A stretch of 64,000 bases of DNA, taken from positions 124,001-188,000 of the forward strand of contig WTFX01000027.1 of NCBI GenBank assembly GCA_011523825.1, written 5' to 3'. Source of the DNA: Microthrixaceae bacterium (lineage in GTDB: Bacteria; Actinomycetota; Acidimicrobiia; Acidimicrobiales; Poriferisodalaceae). The notes under the pieces are model-generated. The model made no database searches and was not told the DNA's origin. It saw only the letters and a program-made list of their open reading frames with translations. The position numbers were made by a program, and so were the translations under genes. This document shows positions 7,804 through 15,963 of the stretch, piece by piece; within the stretch, counting starts at the first letter, position 1; every line of letters begins with the position of its first letter.

Positions 7804-9557
7804 CGTTGTGCTCCTTGTTGCCGGCGCTTCTGGATATTCGCCCACTCGTCACGTAGCCCGACTGTGCGGTGAAACAGCGCGGGATGTCGACCGTCAGCGC
7901 AGAAGTATCCGATGCGCTCGAACTGCACTACCTCACCGGGGCCGATGTCGGCGATCGCGGGTTCCGCCACGGCATCGAGCCGCTCGCGCGAGTCCGGGTG
8001 CAAGTCATCGAGCGGGTCGCCGGTGCGCTCGCCGGGCAGCTCAGCGTCGAAGAGCCGCTCGTACAGGACGGCGGTGATCGGCAAGGCGTGCTGTTCGCTC
8101 ACCCAGTGGATGGTGGCCTTGACCTTGCGGCCGTCGGGCGCCTGACCGTCTGAGGTTTGCGGATCGTAGGTGCAATGCACCTCCACGACGTTGCCGTCGC
8201 GATCGGTCATGGCATCGGTGCAGCGAACGAAGTATCCGGCCCGAAGCCGGACTTCTCGTCCAGGAGTCAACCGGAAGAACTTGGGAGGGGCTTCCAGCCG
8301 GAAGTCGTCTTCGTCGATCCACAGCGTGCCGCTGAACGGCACCTGCCGGGTGCCGGCGGAAGGATCCTCAGGATTGTTGATGGCCTCGCGGTACTCGATG
8401 GCGGGGTTGCCGTCGTCATCGGTGGGCCAGTTGGTGATCACCAGCTTCAGCGGACGCAACACCACCATCCGTCGCGGGGCCATTGCGTTCAACTCAGCCC
8501 GCACAAACGACTCCAGCAGTTCGGGGGCGTGGCGGCTGTTGGTGCGTGCGACACCGATGAAGGAGCAGAAGTCGCGGATCGCCGCCGGGGGATAGCCCCG
8601 CTTGCGCAAGGCCCGCAGCGTCGGCAACCGGGGGTCATCCCAGCCCTCGACGTGGCTGTCTTCGACGAGGCGACGCAGAATGCGCTTGGAGGTGACCGTG
8701 TGAGTCAGCTCCAGCCGGGCGAATTCGGTCTGGTAGGGCCGGTCGCCGTCATGGCCCAGCTCAGCGGTGGGCAGATGCTCCAAGTACCAGTCGTACAGCG
8801 CCCGGTTGTCGCGAAACTCCAGCGTGCACAGCGAGTGCGTGACGCCCTCGATTGCGTCCCCCTGCCCGTGAGCCCAGTCGTACGTGGGATAGATGCACCA
8901 CCGGTCGCCTTGCCGGTAGTGATGCTGGTGGCGGATGCGGTACATCACCGGATCCCGCATCTGCATGTTCTCGTGCTGCATATCGATGCGGGCCCGCAGC
9001 ACCCGGCTGCCTTCTGGATGCTGGCCGGCTGCCATCTCCCGGAACAGGCGCAGGTTCTCTGACACCGAACGGTCACGGAACGGGCTGTCCGTTCCCGGTT
9101 GGCCGAAGCCTCCTCGTCCAGCGGAGATGGCCTCGGCATCCTGATCGTCGACGTACGCGAGCCCCCGGTTGATCAGCAGCTCTGCCCATTCGTAGAACTG
9201 ATCGAAGTAGTCGGAGGCGTACCGGATCTCCTGGGGCTCGAATCCGAGCCACGCGACATCGGAGATGATGCCGTCGACGTACTCGGGACTCTCGGTGGCG
9301 GGGTTCGTGTCGTCGAAGCGCAGGAAGCAACGCCCACCGGACTCCGCCGCAACGGTGAAGTCGAGGCAGATCGCCTTCGCATGACCGATATGGAGGTATC
9401 CGTTCGGTTCCGGTGGGAACCGCGTCTGGACGCGGCCCTCGAACCGGTTCGAAGCCGTATCGGCGACGACGAGGTCGCGGATGAAGTCGCGCCCGCCCCT
9501 GCCGTCCGGCTCGGAATCGGTGCTGTCGGACGGAGCGGGCCCGCGTTGATCAGGCAC
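7800..9557 (-). CDS. glnS: Glutaminyl-tRNA synthetase
   Basis: This is a 585-residue class I synthetase that charges tRNA-Gln with glutamine in the cytoplasm. The HIGH motif is at residues 56-59 within FPPEPNGYLHIGHAKAI. The KMSKS equivalent is TSKRIL near residue 290, preceded by the GlnRS-type block TEFARLELTHTV. The C-terminus is the two-barrel anticodon-binding domain; no fused YqeY/GatB-like tail is present. The start is GTG 9557, with the upstream gene's stop 6 bp away. Most described actinobacteria make Gln-tRNA indirectly through GatCAB, so a direct GlnRS here is notable and may reflect lateral acquisition. The SDR gene downstream is translationally coupled to it. Confidence 0.95.
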   Translation of the reverse strand: MPDQRGPAPSDSTDSEPDGRGGRDFIRDLVVADTASNRFEGRVQTRFPPEPNGYLHIGHAKAICLDFTVAAESGGRCFLRFDDTNPATESPEYVDGIISDVAWLGFEPQEIRYASDYFDQFYEWAELLINRGLAYVDDQDAEAISAGRGGFGQPGTDSPFRDRSVSENLRLFREMAAGQHPEGSRVLRARIDMQHENMQMRDPVMYRIRHQHHYRQGDRWCIYPTYDWAHGQGDAIEGVTHSLCTLEFRDNRALYDWYLEHLPTAELGHDGDRPYQTEFARLELTHTVTSKRILRRLVEDSHVEGWDDPRLPTLRALRKRGYPPAAIRDFCSFIGVARTNSRHAPELLESFVRAELNAMAPRRMVVLRPLKLVITNWPTDDDGNPAIEYREAINNPEDPSAGTRQVPFSGTLWIDEDDFRLEAPPKFFRLTPGREVRLRAGYFVRCTDAMTDRDGNVVEVHCTYDPQTSDGQAPDGRKVKATIHWVSEQHALPITAVLYERLFDAELPGERTGDPLDDLHPDSRERLDAVAEPAIADIGPGEVVQFERIGYFCADGRHPALFHRTVGLRDEWANIQKRRQQGAQR

Positions 9558-9563
9558 AGGTCC

Positions 9564-10460
9564 TCAGGCGTCGACCGTGACGTGCGGCGGCGGCCAGGTC
9601 CCCGACACGGCGCCGGTCGCCACCAGGTAGTCCATGATCCGCTCCAGCTGTCCCAGCAGCGTCTCGAGATCACCGGCATCGAGTGCTTCGGCCGCGGCCA
9701 GCGAGAGACGGTCGGTTTCCGCTTCGACCGAGCGACGGGCCGCGTTGCCGTCGTCGGTCTGGGATCCCTCGTCGGTGATCCAGCCACGCTCGACGAGTCG
9801 GGCGCAGGCGGCATCCCATTCCTCGAGCGACCAGCCGCGGATCTTCTGGATCGTTGCGCCATTGCCGTGTCCGCCGCTGGTCATCATGACGTGACACTCG
9901 ACAGGGTCGAGGTCGCCTGCCGCCAGCGCGATGTTGTGGGCGTCGAAACGGAATTCCCGCAGCAGGGTGCAGCCGTGCCAGAGATCCATGGTGGCGTTGC
10001 CGCCCTCGTCGCCGGGCCAAGGCTGCTGCGCCCACGCGCCGTAGAGAGGCCGCGCTCCGGCTGGCAGATCAGCCGTGAAGCTGCGCAGAGCTGCAGCAGC
10101 ACCGGCGATGTCGGCGGGTTCGGGATAGTCGCCCAATGTCCTGCTCATCGACGCCGTGGTGATCTCGCGGTAGCGCGCCAGGACCGCGTCGGGCTCCATG
10201 ATGTCCCAGCAGCCCGGCACTGCTCGCTCCACCATGCGAGGGGCAAAGTTGTAGAAGACAGAGGTCACGGTGGGCGCGCTCACTGCGCCCATGGGGGCCG
10301 ACCGGTAGGCGAAATAGGCGTGCCACCAGCCCTTGAAGCCGTCGTCGTTGAAGCCGTAGATCTCTGGCGAGTAGTAGGCGACCGTGTGAATGGGTTCGAC
10401 GAACCGCCCCAACCGCCGGATCGGACTGCGACGGTCCTCGCTGCGCGGGATCTCACCCAT
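9564..10460 (-). CDS. SCO6745-family protein
   Basis: This is a 298-residue soluble protein of a family seen in actinobacteria and sometimes annotated as SalK-like or helix-turn-helix. Visible traits are VEPIHTVAYYSPEIYGFNDD near residue 20, a conserved FYNFAPRMVERAVPG block, the DLWHGCTLLREFRFDAHN segment, and a C-terminal winged-helix-like stretch ending in VERGWITDEG. I chose ATG 10460 because an AGGAG site precedes it at proper spacing; the open frame extends to 10625 without conserved sequence. The molecular role is unknown. It is the first gene of the glnS operon. Confidence 0.8.
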   Translation of the reverse strand: MGEIPRSEDRRSPIRRLGRFVEPIHTVAYYSPEIYGFNDDGFKGWWHAYFAYRSAPMGAVSAPTVTSVFYNFAPRMVERAVPGCWDIMEPDAVLARYREITTASMSRTLGDYPEPADIAGAAAALRSFTADLPAGARPLYGAWAQQPWPGDEGGNATMDLWHGCTLLREFRFDAHNIALAAGDLDPVECHVMMTSGGHGNGATIQKIRGWSLEEWDAACARLVERGWITDEGSQTDDGNAARRSVEAETDRLSLAAAEALDAGDLETLLGQLERIMDYLVATGAVSGTWPPPHVTVDA

Positions 10461-10623
10461 GTGTGCTCCTGGTGCCTGTGGCGCTCGTGCGTCGGTGCCT
10501 GCAGGCGGCCAGACGACCCGCCCGAGGTGGCCGCAATGGTATGGCCCGAGGCTTCGAGACGCGATGCTCACCACCGGACACCAGCCCAGGCTGACTCGAC
10601 GAGGCCGCATTACGGTTCGTGCC

Positions 10624-11094
10624 ATGACCGTTCATGGAATGCAGCACGAGACGAGCGTGGAAATCGCTGCGTCTCCGCAGGCCGTCTACGCCTTGGTGTC
10701 CGACGTTCCCCGCATGGGGGAGTGGAGCCCCGAGAATGTCGGAGCCGACTGGACCAACGGCACACCGGGTGCCGAAGGCTCGACGTTCGAAGGCCACAAT
10801 CGAATCGGCGAACGTGAATGGAGCGTGCCCTGCACCGTCACGGTGGCCCAGGCGCCCGAGTGCTTCGAATGGGTGACCCGCCCGGAAGATCCCCAAGGGC
10901 CGTATGTGCGTTGGACCTATCGCATGGCACCCAACGATGCCGGCGGCACATCACTGACTGAAGTCTGGGACGTCCTGTCGCTGCCGCCCACACTCCAGCC
11001 GCTGAGTGCCGAGCAGCTGGCTGCGCGGGCTGACGTCGTGCGTGCCGGCATGGCCGCAACGCTCGAAGCCATCAAGGCCGCCGCCGAGTCCTAG
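10624..11094 (+). CDS. SRPBCC-superfamily (START-like) protein
   Basis: This 156-residue protein has the helix-grip signature of SRPBCC proteins: an initial strand HETSVEIAASPQAVYALVSD, then MGEWSPE, then a central beta region with FEGHNRIGEREW, and a long C-terminal amphipathic helix. Members bind lipids, polyketides or other hydrophobic ligands, and many actinobacterial copies are uncharacterised. The start ATG is 7 nt after TACGGT (10611-10616), consistent with a leaderless promoter; an upstream extension of the frame has no support. A strong hairpin follows the stop codon. Function is unknown beyond the fold. Confidence 0.82.
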   Translation: MTVHGMQHETSVEIAASPQAVYALVSDVPRMGEWSPENVGADWTNGTPGAEGSTFEGHNRIGEREWSVPCTVTVAQAPECFEWVTRPEDPQGPYVRWTYRMAPNDAGGTSLTEVWDVLSLPPTLQPLSAEQLAARADVVRAGMAATLEAIKAAAES

Positions 11095-11098
11095 CCCC

Positions 11099-11122
11099 GC
11101 CTGCTGGCATCATCCGGCAGGC
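11099..11122 (+). terminator. Hairpin terminator after the SRPBCC gene
   Basis: Left arm GCCTGCTGG (11099-11107) pairs with right arm CCGGCAGGC (11114-11122) across the loop CATCAT. All nine positions pair, one as a G-U wobble. It starts 5 bp after the SRPBCC stop codon. There is no U-tract, which is common for actinobacterial terminators. The remaining stretch to 11320 shows nothing I can assign. Confidence 0.55.
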
Positions 11123-11320
11123 TCAGGGCCAAGAGGCCTTCCTGTTCGCCTTGCAATACAGCCACTACAAATCCGCGCCCATGAAGCCTGCGGTTCTCTG
11201 CGCAGCGTGACTGAGCGCCGCAGGTCGGTGAACCCAAATGCGCCGCAAGTCCATGAATCATCGTCACTCAAGTAGCTGTGTGCCTCATGGCACCTCGGAG
11301 ACGGTGCAATACTCCCGCAC

Positions 11321-11629
11321 GTGCTTGTACGTCTCAAGAGGCGCTTGGATGCACTTGCAGATCGACTTGTTCAGCGTCAACGTGACGTAGACGAGCAGGG
11401 CTTTCCTGGCTCGCTGGTCTGGAGATCGGTCGAGCAGTTAGTTGCTTGGCCTCGGTGGTTGCTTGGCTACTGGCTAGACAGTGGGCCCCACGTCGTCGCA
11501 AAGACTCTTGCGCTGCCTTGGGCGCTGGTGAATTGTGCCTTCTGGCTCTTGATGCTCGCCGCCTTTTGTGCGGGCGCGGGACTCGTCATATGGCTGCTGT
11601 GGCAAGTGATCGCATCGATCGCCTCGTGA
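11321..11629 (+). CDS. Small membrane protein, function unknown
   Basis: This is a 102-residue product from GTG 11321. A basic N-terminal helix (LVRLKRRLDALADRLVQRQRD) leads into one or two hydrophobic segments, roughly residues 40-60 and 68-98 (ALVNCAFWLLMLAAFCAG and the following stretch). I do not recognise the family. The stop codon overlaps the GTG of the downstream lipoprotein gene (GTGA, 11626-11629), so the two are probably translated together. Local base composition is somewhat less GC-rich than the surroundings, which may mean recent acquisition. The start has no clear ribosome-binding site, so the true N-terminus could differ. Confidence 0.45.
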   Translation: MLVRLKRRLDALADRLVQRQRDVDEQGFPGSLVWRSVEQLVAWPRWLLGYWLDSGPHVVAKTLALPWALVNCAFWLLMLAAFCAGAGLVIWLLWQVIASIAS

Positions 11630-12003
11630 GGCTCCGCCGGCTCGTCTTGAGACTGGTCGTAGTGGCCTCGATTGTCATCGCGGGTTGCTCAGAGGATGCG
11701 TGTGAACAGGCACGCCGTGAAGCTCTCCAAGCTCATCACGCCTTCGCTTCAGCACAAGAGGCGAAGTTGGACGCCGAAGCCGAATGGGAGGCCGCACGGG
11801 CGGCGGGGCGAGTAGCCGCAGGTTGCCCAAGTGGATCGTTGTTGCCGTGGGAGGCGGACCTGCCGAGAGAATGCCGTCAATGGCTCGATTCGGGTGAGAT
11901 TTCGAAGCCAGACACAAGTGAGTACGACGCAGCACTTCGAGCCATGCGGATAGCCAATCACGCAGTAGAGAGCGTCTGCGTCGGGCTGGCACCCGACTCG
12001 TGA
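11626..12003 (+). CDS. Predicted lipoprotein, function unknown
   Basis: This is a 125-residue product. I chose GTG 11626 because it overlaps the previous stop and gives a textbook lipoprotein signal: basic start VRLRRLVLRL, hydrophobic core VVVASIVIA, and lipobox IVIAGC with the acylated Cys near residue 20. The mature part is charged and probably helical (an ACEQARREALQAHHAF stretch followed by EAEWEAARAAG) and contains three further cysteines, which could form disulfides outside the membrane. It should be anchored to the outer face of the cytoplasmic membrane. No known domain is recognised. It pairs with the small membrane protein upstream. Confidence 0.6.
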   Translation: MRLRRLVLRLVVVASIVIAGCSEDACEQARREALQAHHAFASAQEAKLDAEAEWEAARAAGRVAAGCPSGSLLPWEADLPRECRQWLDSGEISKPDTSEYDAALRAMRIANHAVESVCVGLAPDS

Positions 12004-12134
12004 TGCGGCTGAAGGCGGCGGTTGGTACCGGAACGATGCGACGAGCTGAAGGACACCAGTAATCGCAGCGTCGATTCCGCAGATGTGTCGCCCGGTAGGC
12101 ACGCAGAGGTCTACCGATACGAAAAAATAGGCTG

Positions 12135-12159
12135 CCAGCGAGAGTCGGACGCTCGCTGG
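12135..12159 (+). promoter_or_regulatory. Leader hairpin abutting the DUF1761 ribosome-binding site
   Basis: A perfect 8-bp inverted repeat, CCAGCGAG (12135-12142) and CTCGCTGG (12152-12159), is separated by 9 nt. The right arm directly abuts the GGAGGAG-type purine tract upstream of the DUF1761 start. It could be a terminator for the lipoprotein gene or a structure in the DUF1761 leader. The rest of the 177-bp gap (12004-12180) shows no further signal. Confidence 0.4.
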
Positions 12160-12180
12160 AGGAGATTCAGGAGGGCACAG

Positions 12181-12606
12181 ATGGACGCGATGGACTTGGG
12201 GAGTCTGAACTGGTGGGCGATCATCGTGGCGATCGTGTTCAACCAGGTGCTCGGGGCGGCGTGGTACAGCACGCTGGCCAAGCCGTGGATGGCCGAAGTC
12301 GGGCTGACCGATGAGGACATGGAGGCGATGAAGGGCACCCCACGCCAGTGGTACCCCTACGTGCTGGCGATCGTGCTCGCTTTCGTCTTCACGCTGGCAC
12401 TGGCGCTGCTGGGCCAAGGCCTCGATGTCGATTCCTTCGGCGAGGGTCTCGGGCTGGGCGTGTTGGCCGCAGTGGGCTTCGTGCTCACGTCCAACGGGAT
12501 CAACTACGCCTTCGAGGGACGCAGCTTCAGACTGTTCGCGATCAACGCCGGCTACCCACTGGTCTCCTACAGCGTCATCGGCGTACTGCTCGCCCTGTGG
12601 AACTAG
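12181..12606 (+). CDS. DUF1761-family membrane protein
   Basis: This 141-residue integral membrane protein has four hydrophobic segments (near residues 10-28, 56-78, 86-105 and 118-139). It contains the DUF1761 traits: NWWAIIVAIVFNQVLGAAWYS at the start and a GVLAAVGFV core. The function of the family is not established. I chose ATG 12181 because AGGAGGG (about 12169-12175) precedes it; the open frame to 12022 has no conserved content. Its stop overlaps the convergent protease gene by 4 bp. Confidence 0.85.
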   Translation: MDAMDLGSLNWWAIIVAIVFNQVLGAAWYSTLAKPWMAEVGLTDEDMEAMKGTPRQWYPYVLAIVLAFVFTLALALLGQGLDVDSFGEGLGLGVLAAVGFVLTSNGINYAFEGRSFRLFAINAGYPLVSYSVIGVLLALWN

Positions 12607-13034
12607 CCGGCTGAGCGCTGCCGCCGTCGAATGGTGCAGCTGCCACCGTCGATCTTGACGGCGAAGCGCTCGATGATGTCCATGCCTACAAGCACGTCGA
12701 ATCCCTCGGGCTGTTTCGGCATCTGCCAATAGAGGCCGTAGCCGCCACCGAAGCCCGGCTCGCTGCCGTGGCTGTCAAAGCGGAGCCCCATCCACAGTCG
12801 GAAGGCAGGGGTCCGGACCCCGGGGGCACCGAGCGGCGATACCCGCTTGAAGCTGTCTGGCTCTAACGGTGCCGCCAGTGCGAGTCGCTCGATCACTCGC
12901 TGGGAGATGCCCGACTCTTGCGAGCCGGTGTCGATGAGACCGGTGAACTGCCCTCCTTCGCCGGGCACGACGGTGGCCACATCGATCTCCGTGACGATTT
13001 GGCCTTGCCGAATCTTGATGATGCGTTCGCTCAT
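12603..13034 (-). CDS. Retropepsin-like aspartyl protease family protein
   Basis: This is a 143-residue single-domain protein of the clan AA aspartic protease type. The catalytic motif D-T-G appears as GLIDTGSQESGIS near residue 33. A later FDVLVGMDIIERFAV block is the hydrophobic-hydrophobic-Gly flap/core element typical of these folds. Such single-domain proteins act as dimers. There is no signal peptide, so it is probably cytoplasmic. The start ATG overlaps the stop of the 80-residue upstream gene as ATGA, making a coupled pair. Similar pairs of a small DUF5678-like protein and a retropepsin-like protein occur in many prokaryotes; their role is unproven. Confidence 0.8.
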   Translation of the reverse strand: MSERIIKIRQGQIVTEIDVATVVPGEGGQFTGLIDTGSQESGISQRVIERLALAAPLEPDSFKRVSPLGAPGVRTPAFRLWMGLRFDSHGSEPGFGGGYGLYWQMPKQPEGFDVLVGMDIIERFAVKIDGGSCTIRRRQRSAG

Positions 13035-13273
13035 GCGGTCTCGCCGAGGTCGAATGTGCTCACGAACACGGGCTTTGCCCCGATCTCCTGGAAAGAAAAC
13101 TCACCCCTTCCGAATCTCTCCACGCCAGCGGCGAAGGCAGCTTCACAGTCGTCGTAGATGCCGACGACCTCCTCGTTGCGCATGAGCGCGACCTTGCCAT
13201 TGTGCTCGGGCTCAAGTTTGGCCTGATGCCTCGCTTCGTACGCGTCGAAGTTGATTTCGGCCTGAAGAACCAT
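13031..13273 (-). CDS. DUF5678-like small protein, partner of the protease
   Basis: This is an 80-residue protein. ATG 13273 is preceded by a GGAGG ribosome-binding site, which decides the start. The core HNGKVALMRNEEVVGIYDD followed by a helix ending in GVERFGRGEF and a final strand resembles DUF5678, a short domain usually encoded next to clan AA aspartic proteases. The stop overlaps the protease start by 4 bp. The pairing suggests a partner, substrate or inhibitor of the protease, or a toxin-antitoxin-like module. None of these roles is shown by the sequence itself. Confidence 0.65.
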   Translation of the reverse strand: MVLQAEINFDAYEARHQAKLEPEHNGKVALMRNEEVVGIYDDCEAAFAAGVERFGRGEFSFQEIGAKPVFVSTFDLGETA

Positions 13274-13398
13274 GCGAGACCTCCGTGACGCTTGGCATTC
13301 AACACCTGCTCGTCGGGACGCTTCAAACTGTTTTCGAGGGTACGCGGGCTCAAGCTGCGATCCGGGGATCGACGAGATCTCTGCGGATACTGACGTAG

Positions 13399-14970
13399 TC
13401 ACGGGCTGGCGATGTGACGGAACGCCGAGTACTTGGGCTGATCGATGGCCACCTGGTGTGCAACTGAGGTGCGCAGGTAGTCCGCCAGTCCCGGTTCGTC
13501 CAGCGGCATCGAGCCGTCGCGCAACGTATGGGTGAGCTTCCAGCGCAGGGCAGTGATCTGCTCGGCAATCGCAGCGTCCCCCGCGCGACCTGAGCGCGCC
13601 GGAAGCGCCGCGTCGCCGACCAGTGCAGTGAGCCGGTCCAGCTCGTAACGATGCAGCTGCGGGCCGATCAGGCGTTCCCGCAGCGCGATGTCGATCGAAT
13701 TGCCCGCCACGAGAGCCAAGAAGTTCGTGCGTCCCTCAGTGGCTTGACGGACCTCGCCGTGCAGGAAGTCGCGCACACTCTCGAGCAGCTCGTCCACCCG
13801 GGGCATATCGCCCGCTGCAGCATGCGCAGCGGCGCTGGTATGACTGCCGCCGAGCAGCGACGGCTCACTCGGGCGCCGGCCGAAGTCAGGTTCGAGCAGG
13901 CCCAGACTGTTCACCGCCGGCACAAACTCCACTCGTCCCGGGATGATGAGGTTTACGCAGTCGAGCTGGCACTCGGAACTGCGGCGGCCGATGCCGGGCC
14001 GTTCCACAGTGGCATCGGAGCCCATCCGGTAACGATCAGCCATGCCGAGGCAGCCCACCGCCCACCAGAAGGATCCGAACACTTCCCAGTACTGCACCCG
14101 ATCCCGGTCCACCGGCGTGCCGGCGACGTCTTCGTAGCCGGCAAACAGGTCCTCGTACTCCCCGAACCCGCCCACGGGCAGGTGACGCTGCCCGAACCGC
14201 CACGAGTTGGTGCACATCCAGCCCAGGTCGCGCATTGGGTCGCCGATATGTGCCGTTTCCCAATCGAGCACGGCGGTCAAGCCCTCGTCGGCATCCACCA
14301 TCACGTTGCCGTTGCGGAAGTCGTTGTGCACCAACGTGAGTTCGACCGATCCCCGGCCTTCGAGTTGCTCGGTCAACCACCGGCCTGCATAGTCGATCAT
14401 CGGTTGGGGGGTGGGCATCTCCCTGTAGCGGTCCCATGACTCGGCCAGGTACTCAGCGGGGTCGACCCTGCGCAGCACCTTCGCCAAGCCAGTGGCCTCC
14501 AGGTCGATGCCGTGGATGCGCGCCATCTCCTGCCCGCACTGGAAGGCCAGCCGTGAGCGAGCCCCTGCCAGATCGGGCGCCCGGGCTATGCGAGCGCCCA
14601 AGGTCACGCCGTCCAGCCATTCCATGAGGAACCCGGAGCCGATGCCGTCAGCGGCCGTCAGCACGTACAGCACCTCGGGCTCGGGAACGCCTGCCGAGCG
14701 TGCCGTGCTCATGCACAACGCCTCGGCCTCCACCCCGGTGACGTTGTCGCCTTCACGATCTTCGCCGTCAGGCCCCCGGCGCAGGCAGACGTCGAAGGTG
14801 TCCGCAGCATCCGACACACGGCGGCACCGCAGCCGGTACGTCTCCATGCTGGCCCCGCCGCTCAGGCGCTCAGCGTTCTCCAAACGGGCGCAATCGGGAA
14901 TCTCACGGCGCACCACCGCATCGAGTGCCTGGAAGAAGTCCGGCAACCGATGGTGGCCTTCGCCGGTCAT
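13399..14970 (-). CDS. Aminoglycoside-phosphotransferase-like kinase fused to DUF6285
   Basis: This is a 523-residue two-domain protein. The N-terminal part (about residues 1-340) is an APH/choline-kinase-like fold: nucleotide-binding LSGGASMETYRLR, the catalytic loop LVHNDFRNGNVMVD (Brenner motif, catalytic Asp) and metal-binding AVLDWETAHIGDP. The C-terminal part (about residues 390-510) resembles DUF6285: VDELLESVRDFLHGEV followed by a conserved GNSIDIALRERLIG stretch. In many actinobacteria and proteobacteria the two domains are encoded as neighbouring genes near acyl-CoA dehydrogenases; here they are one polypeptide. The substrate is unknown; an acyl or small-molecule alcohol is likelier than an antibiotic. 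An SD-like GGGAG precedes the ATG. Confidence 0.85.
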   Translation of the reverse strand: MTGEGHHRLPDFFQALDAVVRREIPDCARLENAERLSGGASMETYRLRCRRVSDAADTFDVCLRRGPDGEDREGDNVTGVEAEALCMSTARSAGVPEPEVLYVLTAADGIGSGFLMEWLDGVTLGARIARAPDLAGARSRLAFQCGQEMARIHGIDLEATGLAKVLRRVDPAEYLAESWDRYREMPTPQPMIDYAGRWLTEQLEGRGSVELTLVHNDFRNGNVMVDADEGLTAVLDWETAHIGDPMRDLGWMCTNSWRFGQRHLPVGGFGEYEDLFAGYEDVAGTPVDRDRVQYWEVFGSFWWAVGCLGMADRYRMGSDATVERPGIGRRSSECQLDCVNLIIPGRVEFVPAVNSLGLLEPDFGRRPSEPSLLGGSHTSAAAHAAAGDMPRVDELLESVRDFLHGEVRQATEGRTNFLALVAGNSIDIALRERLIGPQLHRYELDRLTALVGDAALPARSGRAGDAAIAEQITALRWKLTHTLRDGSMPLDEPGLADYLRTSVAHQVAIDQPKYSAFRHIASP

Positions 14971-15015
14971 CGCGCACTCCCGAGGTGGGGATCGAGTCCC
15001 GTGCGATCCTGCAGA

Positions 15016-15921
15016 TCAGCTGCCGGTGTGGTCGTTCTGCTGCGACCCGAAGATCGTTGGCGGGCCCTTGCAGGACCAGTCCGGCGCCCCGTGCATCTGG
15101 CGGCCGTCGATGGTGAGCATCTGGGACGCTTCCCCGCCGCAGATCCGACCCCCGCTCGAACCGAGCACGCCGTTCGCGCCGATGTGGCCGATGGGGTAGG
15201 AGTCGATAGCCGAGTAGGTCTGCAGCAGCAAGGGCCGCGGCCGCGGCGAGTTGTTGGGCAGCGAGCCGTGGATCATGCAGCAGTTGTGCACCGTGACCGA
15301 TCCCGCCGGTCCGCCGAGGTACACCATCCGGTCGAGATCCAGGGTCGCGACATCGGCATCAGCCATGGACCCTGCCCAGCTTCCGTCGGGCGCGTACTGG
15401 TCGAACAGCGGGCCACGGTGGCTGCCGGGCAGCACACCCATCGGGGACATCTCGGCATCGACATCTTCGAGGTACACGCCGATGGTCAACGGCGTGAAAT
15501 CGGTGTGAGGCCAGAACTGGATGTCCTGGTGCCACTTCACCTCCTCGCCGCCGCCGGACCACTTGAAGTTGAGCTTGGAGTGGTGGTAGCGCACCGGTCC
15601 GCCCAGCAATGCTGCAGCGAACTGCGCAGGCGGTCCCTCGAAGGTGAAGCGTGCATATGCAGGGTGCTGGTCCACCGGCGAGATGAGCCGGCGCAACCGA
15701 GGCGCCTCGGCGGTGTGCGTGGGTTCGAGGTCGAAGACCTTGCCGGAGGCAGTCTCGGCACGGCTGGCTTCGATGAACTCCGCCGTCACCGACCGAAGCT
15801 CGTCTAGCCATTCGGGCCCGACGAAGCCGGGCAGGCACAAGTAGCCGTTCGCCTCGTAGTCGGCACGCTGGCTGTCCGTGATGACGTCGCTGGCGGACGG
15901 GGCAACTTCGGCGAGTGTCAT
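15016..15921 (-). CDS. Phytanoyl-CoA dioxygenase (PhyH) family protein
   Basis: This is a 301-residue Fe(II)/2-oxoglutarate-dependent oxygenase. The double-stranded beta-helix shows the H-x-D pair in VKWHQDIQFWPH and the distal His in VTVHNCCMIHGSLPNNS, with a nearby Arg (SPRPRPLLLQTYSA) placed for 2-oxoglutarate. Members hydroxylate lipids, amino acids or natural products; the substrate here is unknown. I chose ATG 15921 because TACGGT (15934-15929 on this strand) lies 7 nt upstream, a leaderless arrangement; a further ATG at 15942 adds only seven non-conserved residues. The downstream phosphotransferase gene may follow in the same transcript. Confidence 0.87.
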   Translation of the reverse strand: MTLAEVAPSASDVITDSQRADYEANGYLCLPGFVGPEWLDELRSVTAEFIEASRAETASGKVFDLEPTHTAEAPRLRRLISPVDQHPAYARFTFEGPPAQFAAALLGGPVRYHHSKLNFKWSGGGEEVKWHQDIQFWPHTDFTPLTIGVYLEDVDAEMSPMGVLPGSHRGPLFDQYAPDGSWAGSMADADVATLDLDRMVYLGGPAGSVTVHNCCMIHGSLPNNSPRPRPLLLQTYSAIDSYPIGHIGANGVLGSSGGRICGGEASQMLTIDGRQMHGAPDWSCKGPPTIFGSQQNDHTGS

Positions 15922-15963
15922 GGCGCAAACCGTACCGGGCATCGCTCTGCGAGTTCTGCGTGC

